Source: Ilex aquifolium (taxonomy: Eukaryota; Streptophyta; Magnoliopsida; Aquifoliales; Aquifoliaceae). From it: 64,000 nt of DNA. A program made the translations under genes and the position numbers. The DNA is taken from the NCBI GenBank assembly GCA_951799425.1, contig OX637410.1, positions 5,332,001 to 5,396,000 of the forward strand, read 5' to 3'. The notes below the pieces were generated by a model. That model saw nothing but the letters and a program-made list of their open reading frames with translations. It was not told the origin of the DNA and did no database searches. This document shows positions 10,333 to 22,175 of this stretch, piece after piece. Each line of letters opens with the position of its first letter. Within the stretch, counting starts at the first letter, position 1.

Positions 10333-11365
10333 TAGGGGTGTCAAACGTGTTGAGTTAAACGGTAACGTGTCGGGTTAAACGGGTGACAGGTGAAAAACAT
10401 ATAAACCCGTATACGACATGTTTAATAAACGGGTAAAAATTCTCAACACGAACACGAACCGTTTAATAAACGGATAACACGTTTAACCCGTTTAATTTTA
10501 TTAAAATTTTAACCCACACCAAAAAATTATTCTATTAAAATTTTAAACTCCATTAATTACTCACAACATCTGAACTCTCTTAATTAAAAGATTTTCAGTT
10601 GAGTGCCACTTGCAAAAGCAAATGAAGAGGTTGAATGACTAAAGAAAGGGGCTGCAGTTTTTTATAGGCATGGGAGGGTCTCTTTCATTTAAATTTGTCG
10701 ATGTGGGATTCAAGTATTGTTGTGTTCACTATGCAGACCCAAAAACTTTCACTGTGTTCTCCTTCATTCACTGTGTTCACAGCAATATTTAGACCAAGCT
10801 CAGACCACTGCAGGCCAAGCTCAGACCATGGGTGAACAGGATGTTCACAGCAAACCTCAGAACATATTGGAAATTAAACAGAAGTGTAAACAAACATTGC
10901 AGTGAGACGAGTTCAATACAGACAACTATGGCAACTGAGAATTCTCGTATTCTTTCATAGTTCTTCACAATGCCCATCCTCTGAAGCGCCATAAACCTAC
11001 TATAAGGGTTGTTATCCACCATCTCAGCACTCATATCCTGTTCAAAACATTAAATTACCATAAATTATTAATATGGTACTAATCGAAAACAAGGAAAGTT
11101 TCACAACCTTCACTTTAGTACGGCTAGAAGGCCCTCTGGGACTGCACCCCTAAATTTATTAAAATAATTATTAATTTTTTATTATATTAATTTTTTAAAC
11201 GGGTAAACGGGTTGAGAGGTCTCACCTGAACACGACCCGTTTATTAAACGTGTTTAACGGGTTAACCCGTTTACTTCCCGAACCCGTTAAGGTCTCACCC
11301 AAACCCGCTTAATTCTTGTCGATTCGTGTCGGTTAATCGTGTCGTGTCGGATTTTGACAGACCTA
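10333..11365. mobile_element. Non-autonomous hAT-like DNA transposon in the accessory-ORF leader
   Basis: The ends are TAGGGGTGTCAAA (10333) and, read inward from the right, TAGGTCTGTCAAA (11365), matching at 11 of 13 bases. The flanking 8-bp repeat CATCCAAG (10325-10332 and 11366-11373) is the target-site size of hAT elements. Both subterminal regions are packed with variants of 'aacgggt' and 'cgtgtcg' in direct and inverted orientation. No transposase ORF is present, so it needs a helper. It separates the internal promoter array of D1 from the accessory ORF. Confidence 0.88.
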
Positions 11366-11619
11366 CATCCAAGTGACGAGCCATTTAGAGTTCCTTGGAG
11401 AGATTTGTGAAAAATAGGGGAGAATGGAGCTTACGGAAATTCGGCAATTAGGGTTTCACCGTCGTGGATTGCACAAAATTAAAGCGTAGGGAAATGGTGG
11501 ATTTGGGTTTGCAAGAGAGAGGAGGGGATTTGGAGGTTTGGGAGTTTTTTTCGAGTGAGAGAGGGTGAGTTTAGGGCTGTAATTTGAGGTAGGAAATGAA
11601 GGGTTCTCCGAAGAATTTA

Positions 11620-11760
11620 AATTAAAAGCCCTAAAAAAATTTCGGTTCAGCAGACCGTACCAGTACGCAGTACCGGTACCCCGAACTCCAAAGACAAGAC
11701 CGTACCGGTACGCGGTACCGGTATGCTATGCCCCAGAGGCCAAACCGTACCGGTACGCTT
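11620..11760 (-). promoter_or_regulatory. D1 internal palindrome array and TATA-like site before the accessory ORF
   Basis: GTACCGGTAC occurs at 11670-11679, 11702-11711 and 11747-11756, with degenerate copies between. On the minus strand the array is followed by an AT-rich TATA-like stretch (TTTAATTTAAATT, about 11620-11636) and then, before the hAT insertion, by a leader of about 330 bases to the accessory ATG. Spacers such as 'ccgaactcca' and 'ggccaaaccgtacc' are shared with the D1 LTR array, so the two are copies of one module. Confidence 0.65.
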
Positions 11761-13640
11761 CTGCTTTGTTTGCCATTTTAATCCTGTTGAGCACACCACT
11801 CCACTCCATTCCAACTCAGGACCTCCCTAGACATTTTACCACACTACTTATGACCTCTACTCCATCCCAAACATGTACTCCACTTATAAACCACAATTCG
11901 AACCATCATGCCCTAATTATTACTGAAATTGCACAGTGATTTAAACTTTTGATGCATTCAATGTACAAGAAATGGATTTCTATTCTTAACCATCAAAATG
12001 ACACCCAAAATGCAAATCATAATATTAAAAAGACGGGCATCCCTAATTCATTTCAAATATCAAAAACTTGAGCCATATTCCCCTACTCTGCAAGCATGGA
12101 AGTCAATAATAAATTGTTCAGATGTCTGAACTAAGCACACATGAGCAGTACCATAGTCTTAAATACTAGTCTACAGTATGCACCTACACATTTACTTCTG
12201 AACTCGTGTGTGTGTGAATTGGACGAATAATTTGAACACTTACGCAACAGAATTCACATTCGAATGACCAGCCAAATTCAGTTTCAATGCAACACTCACC
12301 AAAAGTCACTCTCACAATGAAAAACACTCTAGTTATCCTGGCATGCACTCCATGTGTACATGTGAGATGGAATCTTGTGCTCAAAACAAAGTATGCTCAC
12401 TTGTAATCCAAAAATGAAGTTCATGTTATGAAAATGAAGCGACTTTGGCATAATCTCATGAAAAGAAAACTAGGGCATTGGGTGGTAAAACTAACTCATC
12501 ATTTTCTTTGAAGTTATACATCTCCCATGCTTCACTAGATCACTTAGGACTTTGAAGGTTATAATGGGGCCTTGGGGTGATATTGAGGTAAAAGAAACGA
12601 AGGACATAGGATACAAAAGAGTTGTTCCAAGTGAAAGCCTTTTCATTTCAAGACACTTCCCTTTTTATGGGATTTTTCATTCCATTCTTACATCTTCACC
12701 TCACTCTTTGTTTCTTTCTTTATTTTCCTTAACATTTCTTTTTCTTTTGATCATTCTTTCTTCTTCTCACCCCTTTCCTTCTTTTTCTTGAATTTTTCAT
12801 TCTTTTTCTAATGAATTCCTTGAGTTTCACTTCCATTCGTCCCTTGCTCGAATTTCCACACCACACTTCCTTTACTTTTGCAATCACTCATTTTCAGCTT
12901 TTAGGAACAACAAACGTAAGGTAGATATTTCTCTTTTCTTTCATCGGCTTGGTCAGATGTGTGGCATAGAAATGAATTTCAATTTGGCTCAATCACGGCA
13001 CTAGGGATAAAATTTCACAAGAAAAAGGCTAAGGCTCGAAAATATTCAAAAATGGCCTAAGATCACTTCCAGATACACATGGGAGGGCATTGCATATACA
13101 AGACAACATTAATCTACTACCCAAATGCACCTAGCCAAGACAAACATAATGAGATTATTGAACAAATTTGACATTGAAAATTTGTACTTTGAGTAATTGT
13201 AAGTTCCCTCCAATAAGGATTGACACTAAAGCTCTCACGGGTCCTTACTCATCTCCACTACTTATGTCAAGCCCAAAACATGAATCCAATCCGTAAATTG
13301 CTGAAATTATACATTCAAAGGTCACATACAGTTGAATTCAAAAATCAATACATATGTGATACTCACGCATAGGATCAATTTCCAAAGTATGCTTATGTGC
13401 ACAAAGTTCACAACAAAGATCAATATATCATCTAATCCACACATTCTTCATAAGGGAATACAGATCAACATTCATATATTTTTCATCAAAAATTTTCAAA
13501 TTTTTCACATAATTCGCACTATTGTATGCCAAAAATCTATATGAAATGTGAAAGGTGAAAGGTGAAAGGTGAATTTTTCACCCCAAAAATTGGTATTTTG
13601 TATTATCCACAAAAAATTCCACAAACATTGGTGTAGCATG
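11761..13640 (-). other. D1 conserved 3' non-coding region with purine tract
   Basis: No coding ORF of note. Several stretches align with the 3' non-coding regions of A (23468-24880), C1 (40700-41480) and D2 (45160-46970). Examples are the block around 12980-13070 ('cacggcactaggga...ctaagatcact') and the 'ctcatgaaag' block near 12450. Between about 12690 and 12800 the minus strand is a purine-rich tract of over 100 bases. A short repeat of 'gtgaaag' is at 13553-13575. Confidence 0.65.
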
Positions 13641-13680
13641 CACCTCACCCCCCAACTAGATTCATGCATTGTCCCCAATG
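13641..13680 (-). promoter_or_regulatory. Post-pol CATTG..CAATG motif with polypurine tract (D1)
   Basis: On the minus strand CATTGGGGACAATG (13680-13667) is followed by TAGTTGGGGGGTGAGGTG (13658-13641). It lies about 200 bases after the pol stop, equivalent to the motifs in E1, C1, A and D2. Confidence 0.6.
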
Positions 13681-13881
13681 CAACAAAAAGATATGATATG
13701 CACTGAAGGACAGTAAAAAGATAGGTAGGGTTAGAGAACACCTCGCAATTGAGCTTCAACAAAAGCACCAATATCTGAAACTAAGAAGATCAATACTATA
13801 CAACTAAAGAAAGTAAGTGACATGAAATAAAATAACATAAGTAAATGAAAGCAACTGTACATTAAAAAACATAAATATAAG

Positions 13882-16545
13882 CTACTCCTCCACCAAATCC
13901 GGATACACGGGATCCGTCAACTCCTCCTCAACTTCTTGCCCTTCAAAACCTTCAAAGAATGGCTTAAGTCTTTGGTCATTGACCTTGAATGTCTGGCCAT
14001 TCTCCGGGTTTGTCACCTCAACAGCTCCATTGGGGTAGGCCACCTTGACAAGATAGGGGCCATCTCAACGGGATCGAAGTTTTCCTTGAAAAATTGAGAG
14101 GCGAGAATTGTATAAGAGCACTTTTTGCCCGGGCTCGAATGATTTCCGTATGATGGAATTATCATGAAAGATTTTAGCCCGTTCTTTTGAGATTTTGGAG
14201 CTCTCATACGCATCTCATCGAATCTCTTCCAACTCATTCAACTCTAACTTCCTATGATCGCCGGCCATTCTCAAATTAAAATTTAAAGTCTTAATGGCCC
14301 AGTAGGCCTTGTGTTCCATTTCAACTGGCAGGTGGCAAGCTTTTCCATAGACAAGCCAGTAGGGAGACATGCCCAAAACAGTTTTGAAGGCAGTGCGGTA
14401 TGCCCATAGGGCATCAGTCAATCTATCGGACCAATCCTTCCTATTGGGGTTAACCATTTTTTCTAGAATGTTCTTGATCTCCCTATTGGCTAGCTCGGCT
14501 TGGCCATTTGTTTGTGGGTGATAGGCAGTGGATACTTTGTGAGTGACGCCATATTTGAACATTAGAGATGCAAATGGCCTATTACAGAAGTGTGATCCAC
14601 CATCACTTATGATTGCACGAGGCATCCCAAACCTCGAAAAGATGTTCTCTTTAAGAAATTTGACTACGACCCGGTGGTTATTAGTCTTGGTCGGGATGGC
14701 CTCCACCCACTTGGACACATAGTCCACTGCCAGGAGGATGTACAAATAACCAAATGACATAGGGAAAGGACCCATGAAGTCGATGCCCCAGCAGTCGAAT
14801 ATTTCTATGACTAGCACAGGTGAAAGGGGCATCATATTTCTTCGGGTCACACAACCCAAGCGTTGGCATCTATCGCATCCCTTACAAAACGAAACACAAT
14901 ATTTGATAAGAGAGGACCAGTAAAAACCTGATTGAAGAATTTTAGCCGAAGTCTTTTTTGCTGAAAAATGTCCACCGTACGCTTGTGAATGGCAAAATGC
15001 AAGTACGTCCTGTTGTTCATTCTCAGGTACACATCTTCTCATGACTTGGTCGGGACAATACTTGAACAAGTATGGATTGTCGAAGTAGTAGTACTTCACA
15101 TCCCCCATAAATCGTCTTCGATCTTCTGGGCTCCAGTGCGGTGGTATCTGTCCTGTTGCAAGAAAGTTACATATATCAGCATACCAAGGACATACAGAAT
15201 GAATTGAAAGCAAATACTCGTCAGGGAAAGAGTCAGGGATAGGAATGTGCTCGGCAGCCTCTTGCACCACAAGCCGGGATAAATGATCTGCCACCACATT
15301 CTCAACTCCTTTCTTGTCGTTAATCGTCAAGTCAAATTCTTGTAGGAGGAGTATCCACCTAATGAGTCTCGGTTTTGCATCCTTCTTCGACAACAAATAC
15401 TTCAAAGCAAAGTGATCAGTAAAGACAACAATAGGTGAACCAATAATGTAAGAACGAAATTTATCTAAGGCAAACACTACCGCTAGCAACTCTTTCTCGG
15501 TGGTAGTGTAATTCATCTGAGCCTCATTTAGTGTTTTGCTAGCATAATGTATCACATACGGTCTATTTTCCTCCCTTTGACCGAGCACTGCACCGACCGC
15601 GTAATCACTCGCATCGCACATGAGCTCAAAAGGTCGATCCCAATTAGGTGGTCGCATGATCGGAGGTGTGACTAGCATGCTTTTAAGTTTTTTAAAGGAT
15701 GCCTCACAATCATCCGACCACTCAAATGGGACCTCCTTAGACAGTAGGTTGGTCAAGGGTCGGGCCAATGCACTGAAATTCTTTATGAATCGATGATAAA
15801 ACCCCGCATGTCCCAAAAATGACCGGATGCCTTTGATGGCTCTTGGCGTGGGGAGGTTGGAGATGGCCTCCACCTTGGATTTGTCGACTTCAATACCCCA
15901 TGCCGAAACTATATGGCCAAGCACAATTCCTTCCATCACCATAAAGTGACACTTTTCCCAATTCAAGACTAAATTCTTCTCCTCACATCTTGTTAGAACC
16001 TTCTCCAAGTTTGCCAAACATCCCTCGAATGAATCCCCAAATACCAAAAAGTCGTCCATGAAGACCTCCACTATCTTTTCCACCATATCACTGAAAATCC
16101 CCATCATACAGCGTTGAAAAGTCACTGGGGCATTGCACAGTCCAAATGGCATGCGGTGATAGGCAAAGGTACCATAGGGGCACGTGAAGATGGTCTTCTC
16201 TTGATCCGCCAAAGCAATCTCGATTTGATTGTAGCCGGAGTATCCATCTAAAAAATAGTAGAATAGATGACCCGCTACTCGTTCTAGGACTTGATCAAGG
16301 AATGGCAATGGGAAGTGGTCTTTTCTTGTGCAAGCGTTCAGCTTTTGGTAATCGATGCACACCCTCCATTCGGTGATCACTCTTCTAGGTATAAGTTAAT
16401 TCTCATCATTCGCAACCACGGTAACTCCGGATTTCTTAGGCACTACTTGTGTGGGGCTAACCCACTTAGTATCGACGATTGGAAAAATGATCCCCACATC
16501 AAGTAGCTTCAGAACCTCATCCCTCACCACTTCTTTCATGATGGG
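13882..16545 (-). pseudogene. D1 pol, 3' part: RT, RNase H, integrase
   Basis: This is the main pol segment. From 16380 downward it is open for 721 codons: RT with FMDDF, the [13 protein letters not shown] start of RNase H ending at ADHLSRL, the integrase zinc-binding region (HSQAYGGHF...CDRCQRLG), and the DDE core ([27 protein letters not shown]). The frame is then cut by TGA near 14215 (an Arg codon in D2) and by TGA near 14066, before the true stop at 13882. At the 5' side the ORF is interrupted by solo LTR C3; the missing codons resume at 27468. It would be a replication polyprotein if whole, but in this copy the stops and the insertion inactivate it. Confidence 0.92.
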
Positions 16546-16727
16546 TGATTAGCACTTAAAATTAGCATATTACTATGCCATTTTAAGACTAATTGTACTT
16601 TGATGGAGTTTAAGTGATGTCATTTCAGGCCCTAAACTGAACAAGGACCCAAGAACAACAAGTACCACACTTGGATGCAACACCAGCACATTAGAGCCCA
16701 AAATTGGAGAAGCTTGGAGCATAGCCA

Positions 16728-17194
16728 GAACGTTCGAATGCCAACTCACGTTCGAACATCCACATTACACTGTAGCAGACTCAACTGCTAAGAGAAGGCG
16801 TGTTGCAGTTAGGAAAGAAGACTGAAGCTCTGAAGCACTTGAGTGTCACGTTCGAACGCCAACTCACGTTCGAACGTGCACTTGAGTTGATTGAAGACCA
16901 GACTACTGCATAGAGTTGGAACTGAACTTCACAGAAGACCAACAGACCACTCGAGTGAAAGGGTCAGAACACATCTGGCGTTCGAACGCCCTTAGTGCAA
17001 AAATAGAAGAAACGTTCGAACGGCAATCAACGCTCGAACGCCCTTAGTGCAAAAACAGAAACAACGTTCGAACGCCAACTCACGTTCGAACGTTCTCCAC
17101 AGACTGGCAGCAGAGTGGTTGGCTTTTCACTTGGACTTGGGCGGAAAACACTATTCCTTCACCTCCTCTTGTCTCCTCCTCTTGCCTATAAATA
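16728..17194 (+). promoter_or_regulatory. C3 U3 control region: CGTTCGAACG array plus TATAAATA
   Basis: About nine TTCGAACG-type sites (first near 16730, last near 17095), mostly paired and separated by 'ccaactcac', precede TATAAATA at 17187-17194 by roughly 90 bases. The layout matches C1, C2 and C4. Confidence 0.78.
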
Positions 17195-18604
17195 CTCCCC
17201 TTGTTGGAGAGCTAAGGGAGCCAAGTAGGAAAGTTGATGGAGGCTTAGACTCCCACTCACATTGTAGATTTAGCTTATTTTCCTTGTATGAAGTCTTTAT
17301 CTTAGAGATTAGTTTGGCTATAGTCCAACATCTCTTGCTTGTTATAAAAGTAGTTTTATGCTTATACTTTCATTTTACATGCATAGAAGAGAGATAGTTC
17401 ATCTTTTGGTTGAGGAAGCAACCCTCCAATTCTTGGTTGAGGAAGCCACCCTCCAAATGTGACTAGCTTTCTTCTACTTTTATTTTTCATGCATTTCACT
17501 TCCATTGCTTGAGCTTCTTTCTTTCTTAGAAGAGTGAAACTCTTCCACTTTTCTAGAGCTTTACCAAAGCCGTGAAGGGTGGAACGTGATTCACCCATTC
17601 TTTGTTAAAGATTGGCTCCGTGTTTGTTGTTACTTTATCTTTTAAGTTCTCTACTTGGAGGGATGATCATCACTCACTTTTCTAGCTTTACCCAAGCCAT
17701 GAAGAATGAGTAGTTTCTCATTCACTCTTTAGTAAGAGGAGAAGGGCATGTATAAGTTATCCGGGAATCATATTAGTGCATTGTTTTTATGCTTAACATT
17801 TATTTCTTCTTGTTATTGGATGATTGATTGCATCTTGCAAAGCTAAGGTACTTTGTATAACTGTGGGCTCTTTCTATGACACAGATGACTCTTGCATAGA
17901 AAGACTCATCAGTTCAAGACAAGTACCCCGGCTAGATCCTCATGACTACCCTTCAATCCTCTCCCTTATTGTACTTCATTTAAAGAATGAAATATTAATA
18001 TCATGATTGGATGTCTTGTAGAAACACTTGCTTGTTTGTAGACGGGTTAAGTCTCGGCACAAGCAATTCTTGTAAACTTCTAGAAAGACATCGAAATCAT
18101 GTTCTTAATTCTCACAATCCATCTTTATCTTCCGATTAACTTGTTGTTGATGATGAGCACAAAATATTGTATATTTCAAGGCCTCATTACATGCATTTTA
18201 ACTCAACTTTTGCATCTAAGTACTTAGAGTTAGCCGATTTTATGAATAATGTTGAATTCTCGAGGTTGCATGTTTTTATAGCTTAAATCATGTATTTTAG
18301 GACCTTGCAACTATGATGGATGTGTGGTGAGGGCATGTACACATTACATGAAGATTTGGAGGCTTAAAAGTGAAGAAATCAAGGAGGTATTGGTGTTTGG
18401 GAACAAAAGCGCCAGCAGCCACACCACTGGGTTGAAGAGCCTCTGTTTTCCTCAATTTTGACCATGATCCACTTCGAATCTGAAAAAGTTCAAAACATGA
18501 AAGTTGTAGATCTGGATGTCGTCTGTATTGTGTCACAATTTCAGCTCAATTGGACGGTTGGATTAAAAGTTATTCCAATTCTACGAAGACTGGTCTGGAG
18601 CAGA

Positions 18605-18665
18605 AAAACCATACCGGTATGCCGTACCGGTACCGTACCGTACCGGTACTCAGTACCGGTACGCC
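18605..18665 (+). promoter_or_regulatory. Palindrome array in B2
   Basis: Four TACCGGTA-type sites within 60 bases, ending with GTACCGGTAC followed by 'gccgaagc'. It occupies the same U3 position as in B1. Confidence 0.7.
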
Positions 18666-19932
18666 GAAGCTATTGGTGTACGAACAGCCCAAAAACGTCT
18701 GCAACTCATCTCCACTTGCTTGGGGTCCCACCTACACTTCTCCCACTTGCCCCCCAACATTTCCTTACACATTTCCATGCCTCCCTTACACAATTAAAAG
18801 ACTTTGGAGGCCATTGCATTAATGAGGATGGGAGAGAAGGGGTAGCCTGGGGGAGGCTTGTCCTAGCCTGCAACACCCATCCATTCAGCCCCCTATTGAT
18901 GGAGGCCTTTCACACAGCTAGGGGGGACCACCATGCACGAAATTTGAAGGCTCACACTCCATATACTCAGCATTATTCAGCATTGCAAGAGGGGGGGTGG
19001 CTACCTAAGCTTAGGAGTAGTCTTGGCTCAATGAAGAAGATGATGAATAGTGCTATAGAGATAAAATTCATGTTTTTGCATTTTCTTCTCCCATTTCATT
19101 GCAGTAAGTTGTAGTTCCCTTGTAATCTTTATTTCCTACATTGTAATCTCTTTTATTTCAAGAATATTGCAAGTTTAATTACATGTTCTTCATTTCACCA
19201 TTGTTGTGTTAAGCTTTCTTCATTTCTTAGTTTTAAAATGGGTATTGAATATTTTTCTTCTTAGTTTAAGTTTTCTTGCATTCCTTTAAGTTTCATGCTT
19301 TATTTCTTTTATGTCCCTTTACATATTGTATGCCTTCCTTCAAGTATGAGTAGCTAGATTTTTAGTTGGTCAATCCAAGGGAGACCTCCTCTTGGGTGTG
19401 CCATTTCAACTCATTTTCTTTCCTCCTCTCGGTGTACGATGGTTTGGTTTGACTGGGTTGGGGTGAGGACGTGGTTGTGAGTCTTTGATATCCCGTAGGC
19501 ATGGTCACGGGTTATGCTTGGATCCTCACCTCCCTTTAGTCCCGAGCTTCCCACGAATCAATCGTTCATCTATGCACCATTGGGGGAAGGCTTGAGTTGA
19601 TTTGATATTCCCATTGGAATGACCTCTTCGGATTAACCAACACTTGTTTTTCTTGCATTTCCATTCACAAACACAACCAAAATACAAACAAAAGATTTTA
19701 CATTTTCTTTTCCTTTTGCAAAATCACCTTCACACAACTTGAACTTTCCTTCCCTGAGGAGACGACCTTGGAATACTTTTCCAAGTAAAACACCGACACA
19801 CAAAAGACTCTTTCCGATTGGGGAGCACTTTTGTTCACACACCCGCATTTCATTTCACATTTTGTTCATTCCATTTTCCACCAATCCGTTGTTACCTAAT
19901 CTCTTGTATCATTCCGAGGGAGAGTGACACTC

Positions 19933-21783
19933 TGATGAGCGCATAATATTGCATATTTGAAGGGCTCATTACATGCATTATAACTCAACTTTTGCATTTA
20001 AATACTTAGTGTTAGCCAAAATTGTCTATAATGTTGATATTTTGATGTTGCAACCTTTTATAGCTTAAATGATTGATTTTAGGACATTGCAACCTTGATG
20101 GATGTGTGGTGAAGGCATGGACACAATACATGAAGAATTGGAGGCTTAAAAGTGAATAAATCAAGAAGGCATTGGTGCTTGGGAACAAGGGCACCAGCTG
20201 CAGCAACAATTGGAAGCACTGCCTCGGAATTCCTCCATTTTGACCATGATCTACTCAGAATTTGGAAACGTTCAAAACATGAAAGTTGTAGATATGGGTG
20301 TCTTCTGTTTGGTTTCAAAATTTCAGCCCAATCCACCGGTTATATCAATAGTTATACCGATTCTACCGAAGGTGGTCCAGTGCAGAAAAACAGTACCGGT
20401 ACTCGGTACCGGTACTCCGGACCTTCTGGTCACGAAAACAGCCTGTAACTCAACTTTGAGGCTTGGGGGTCGCACCTACACTTCTCCCACGCCTATCCCA
20501 ACATTTCCTTACACATTTACAGGCCTCCTACACTCAAGTGGAAGACTTTAAAGGCCAATGCATTAAAGGAGGAATGGGGGGAAGTGGGCTGCCCAGGCTA
20601 TGATCTCCTAGCCTGTCAAAGCCATCCAGTCAGCCCTCTCTTGATGGGAGCTCGTACACACAGCTAGGGGGGAGCCTCTTGGACGTTTTGGCAAGTCTCC
20701 ACACACCATTATATTCAGCATTACACAAGCTTGGAGAGGTCGTTGGCTACCTAAGCTTAGGAGTAGATGTAGAAAGCTCTAAGGAAGAAGATGAATAGTA
20801 ATTTTCTTTTTTTGCATTTCCTTTCCATTGCAAGTGCTGTAAGCCTTAAACTTCTTGTATTCCTTAATCCTTGCACTTTAATCTCATCTATTTCAAGTTC
20901 ATTGCAAGTTTAATCCTTTGTTCTAGCTTTCACCATTTATGTTTTCAAGTTCTTTAATTTTCAAGTTTTACATTTGGGTATTTGTTTCAATATGTGTATT
21001 ATGTTCATGAATGTCATTTCTCTTTCACCTTAGCTCTTTTCTTGCAATTTCTACAAGTTCAAATCTCCATTTCTCTTCCATGTCCATTTCCTTTATGCTT
21101 GTCTTGCATTTTTAATATGAGTAGCTAGGATTTAAGTTGGTTAATCCAAGGGAAAATTCCTCTTGGGAATACCATTTTCAACTCTTCTTCATTCCTCGAT
21201 TTAGAGTCAAATGGTTCGGTTTGACGGGGTTGAGAGTGGATGAGTTGGTGAGCCTTTGATATTCCGTAGGCCTAGTCACGGTTTATGCTTAGATACTCAC
21301 CAATCTCGTCCCTAGCTTCCCCCGAATCAATCGTTCATTCATGCTCAATCGGAGGAAGGCTTTGAGTTGATTTGGTATTCCCATTGGAATGAACCCTTTG
21401 GATTAGCCAACACTTGCTTTATTTGCATTTTCATTTACAAACCAAACACAAAACTCAAACAAAAGATTTTACATTTTCTTTTCACTTTTGCAAAATCACT
21501 TTCACAAAACTCCCTTTCCTTCCCTGAGGAGACGACCTTGGAATACTCTTCCAAGTAAAACACCGACAACGAAAGACTCCTTGCGATTGGGGAGCGCTTT
21601 TGTTCACACCCGCATTGCATTCCACATATTTTGTTCATTCCACATTTCCACCACCATTCCGTTGTTGCCTAATCTTTTGCATCATTCCGAGTGAGAGTGA
21701 CACTCACCCATTCCTATAAGCCATACACACATTTAGGGATGATGTTTAGAGGTTAGGATACAACAACGTTTTTCAACCAATCA
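19933..21783 (+). repeat. Element A 5' LTR
   Basis: It starts TGATGAGCGCATAATATTGC and ends ...TTCAACCAATCA; 1851 bp. It carries a small GTACCGGTAC pair (20394-20416), a TATATT-type box near 20709, CCTAAGCTTAGG at 20750-20761 and the U5 stem at 21537-21555. Its last ~150 bp are clearly different from those of the 3' LTR. Confidence 0.92.
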
Positions 21784-21786
21784 TTT

Positions 21787-21804
21787 TGGCGCCGTTGCCG
21801 GGGA
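21787..21804 (+). other. Element A primer-binding site (tRNA-Asp)
   Basis: TGGCGCCGTTGCCGGGGA is a perfect complement of the 3' end of plant tRNA-Asp(GUC) as I know it, and it starts three bases after the LTR. It primes minus-strand cDNA synthesis. Confidence 0.9.
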
Positions 21805-21917
21805 AGGTAAAGCGTCGAGTTCGAGAGGTGATTTTGGGACGGCATAAGGTAAGTCTTGTGATTTTCATCACGGGCCAAGGTATGTCGTCTAACTTGTAAA
21901 TATTTTTGTTTTAGTTT

Positions 21918-22175
21918 GTGTTTTGTATTATGTCTTATAATTTTTATGAAAATGTATATAATGCCCCATATTATGAAAATGTGTGTGAAATTTGTGATGA
22001 CTATGGGCACATTACTAGTGAGTGCCCAAGAATGGCCTCTTATTTTGAAAACGTATGCAAGATTTGTGGTGAGTATGGACACATCACTAGTGAGTGCCCA
22101 ATAAATGCCCCTTATTTTGAATACGTTTGCGAAATTTGTGGTGAGAATGGACACCTCACTAGTGAATGCCCATGA
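21918..22175 (+). pseudogene. Element A: gag remnant with three tandem CCHC zinc knuckles
   Basis: This 85-codon ORF consists of three exact 24-residue repeats, each with a CX2CX4HX4C knuckle (residues 23-36, 47-60 and 71-84), beginning CEICDDYGHITSEC. The linkers repeat the pattern YFENV. Autonomous relatives here have a single knuckle (CSICRGVEHSTSEC in D2), so this copy was amplified by 72-bp tandem duplication. A TGA at 22173 ends it, but the same frame continues open afterwards with gag-like sequence (NDPVQDFACENF...) until a shift of frame near 22360. I therefore treat it with the next entry as one broken ancestral ORF. If made, the product would bind RNA and could aid packaging. The ATG at 21930 is an equally possible start. 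Confidence 0.75.
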
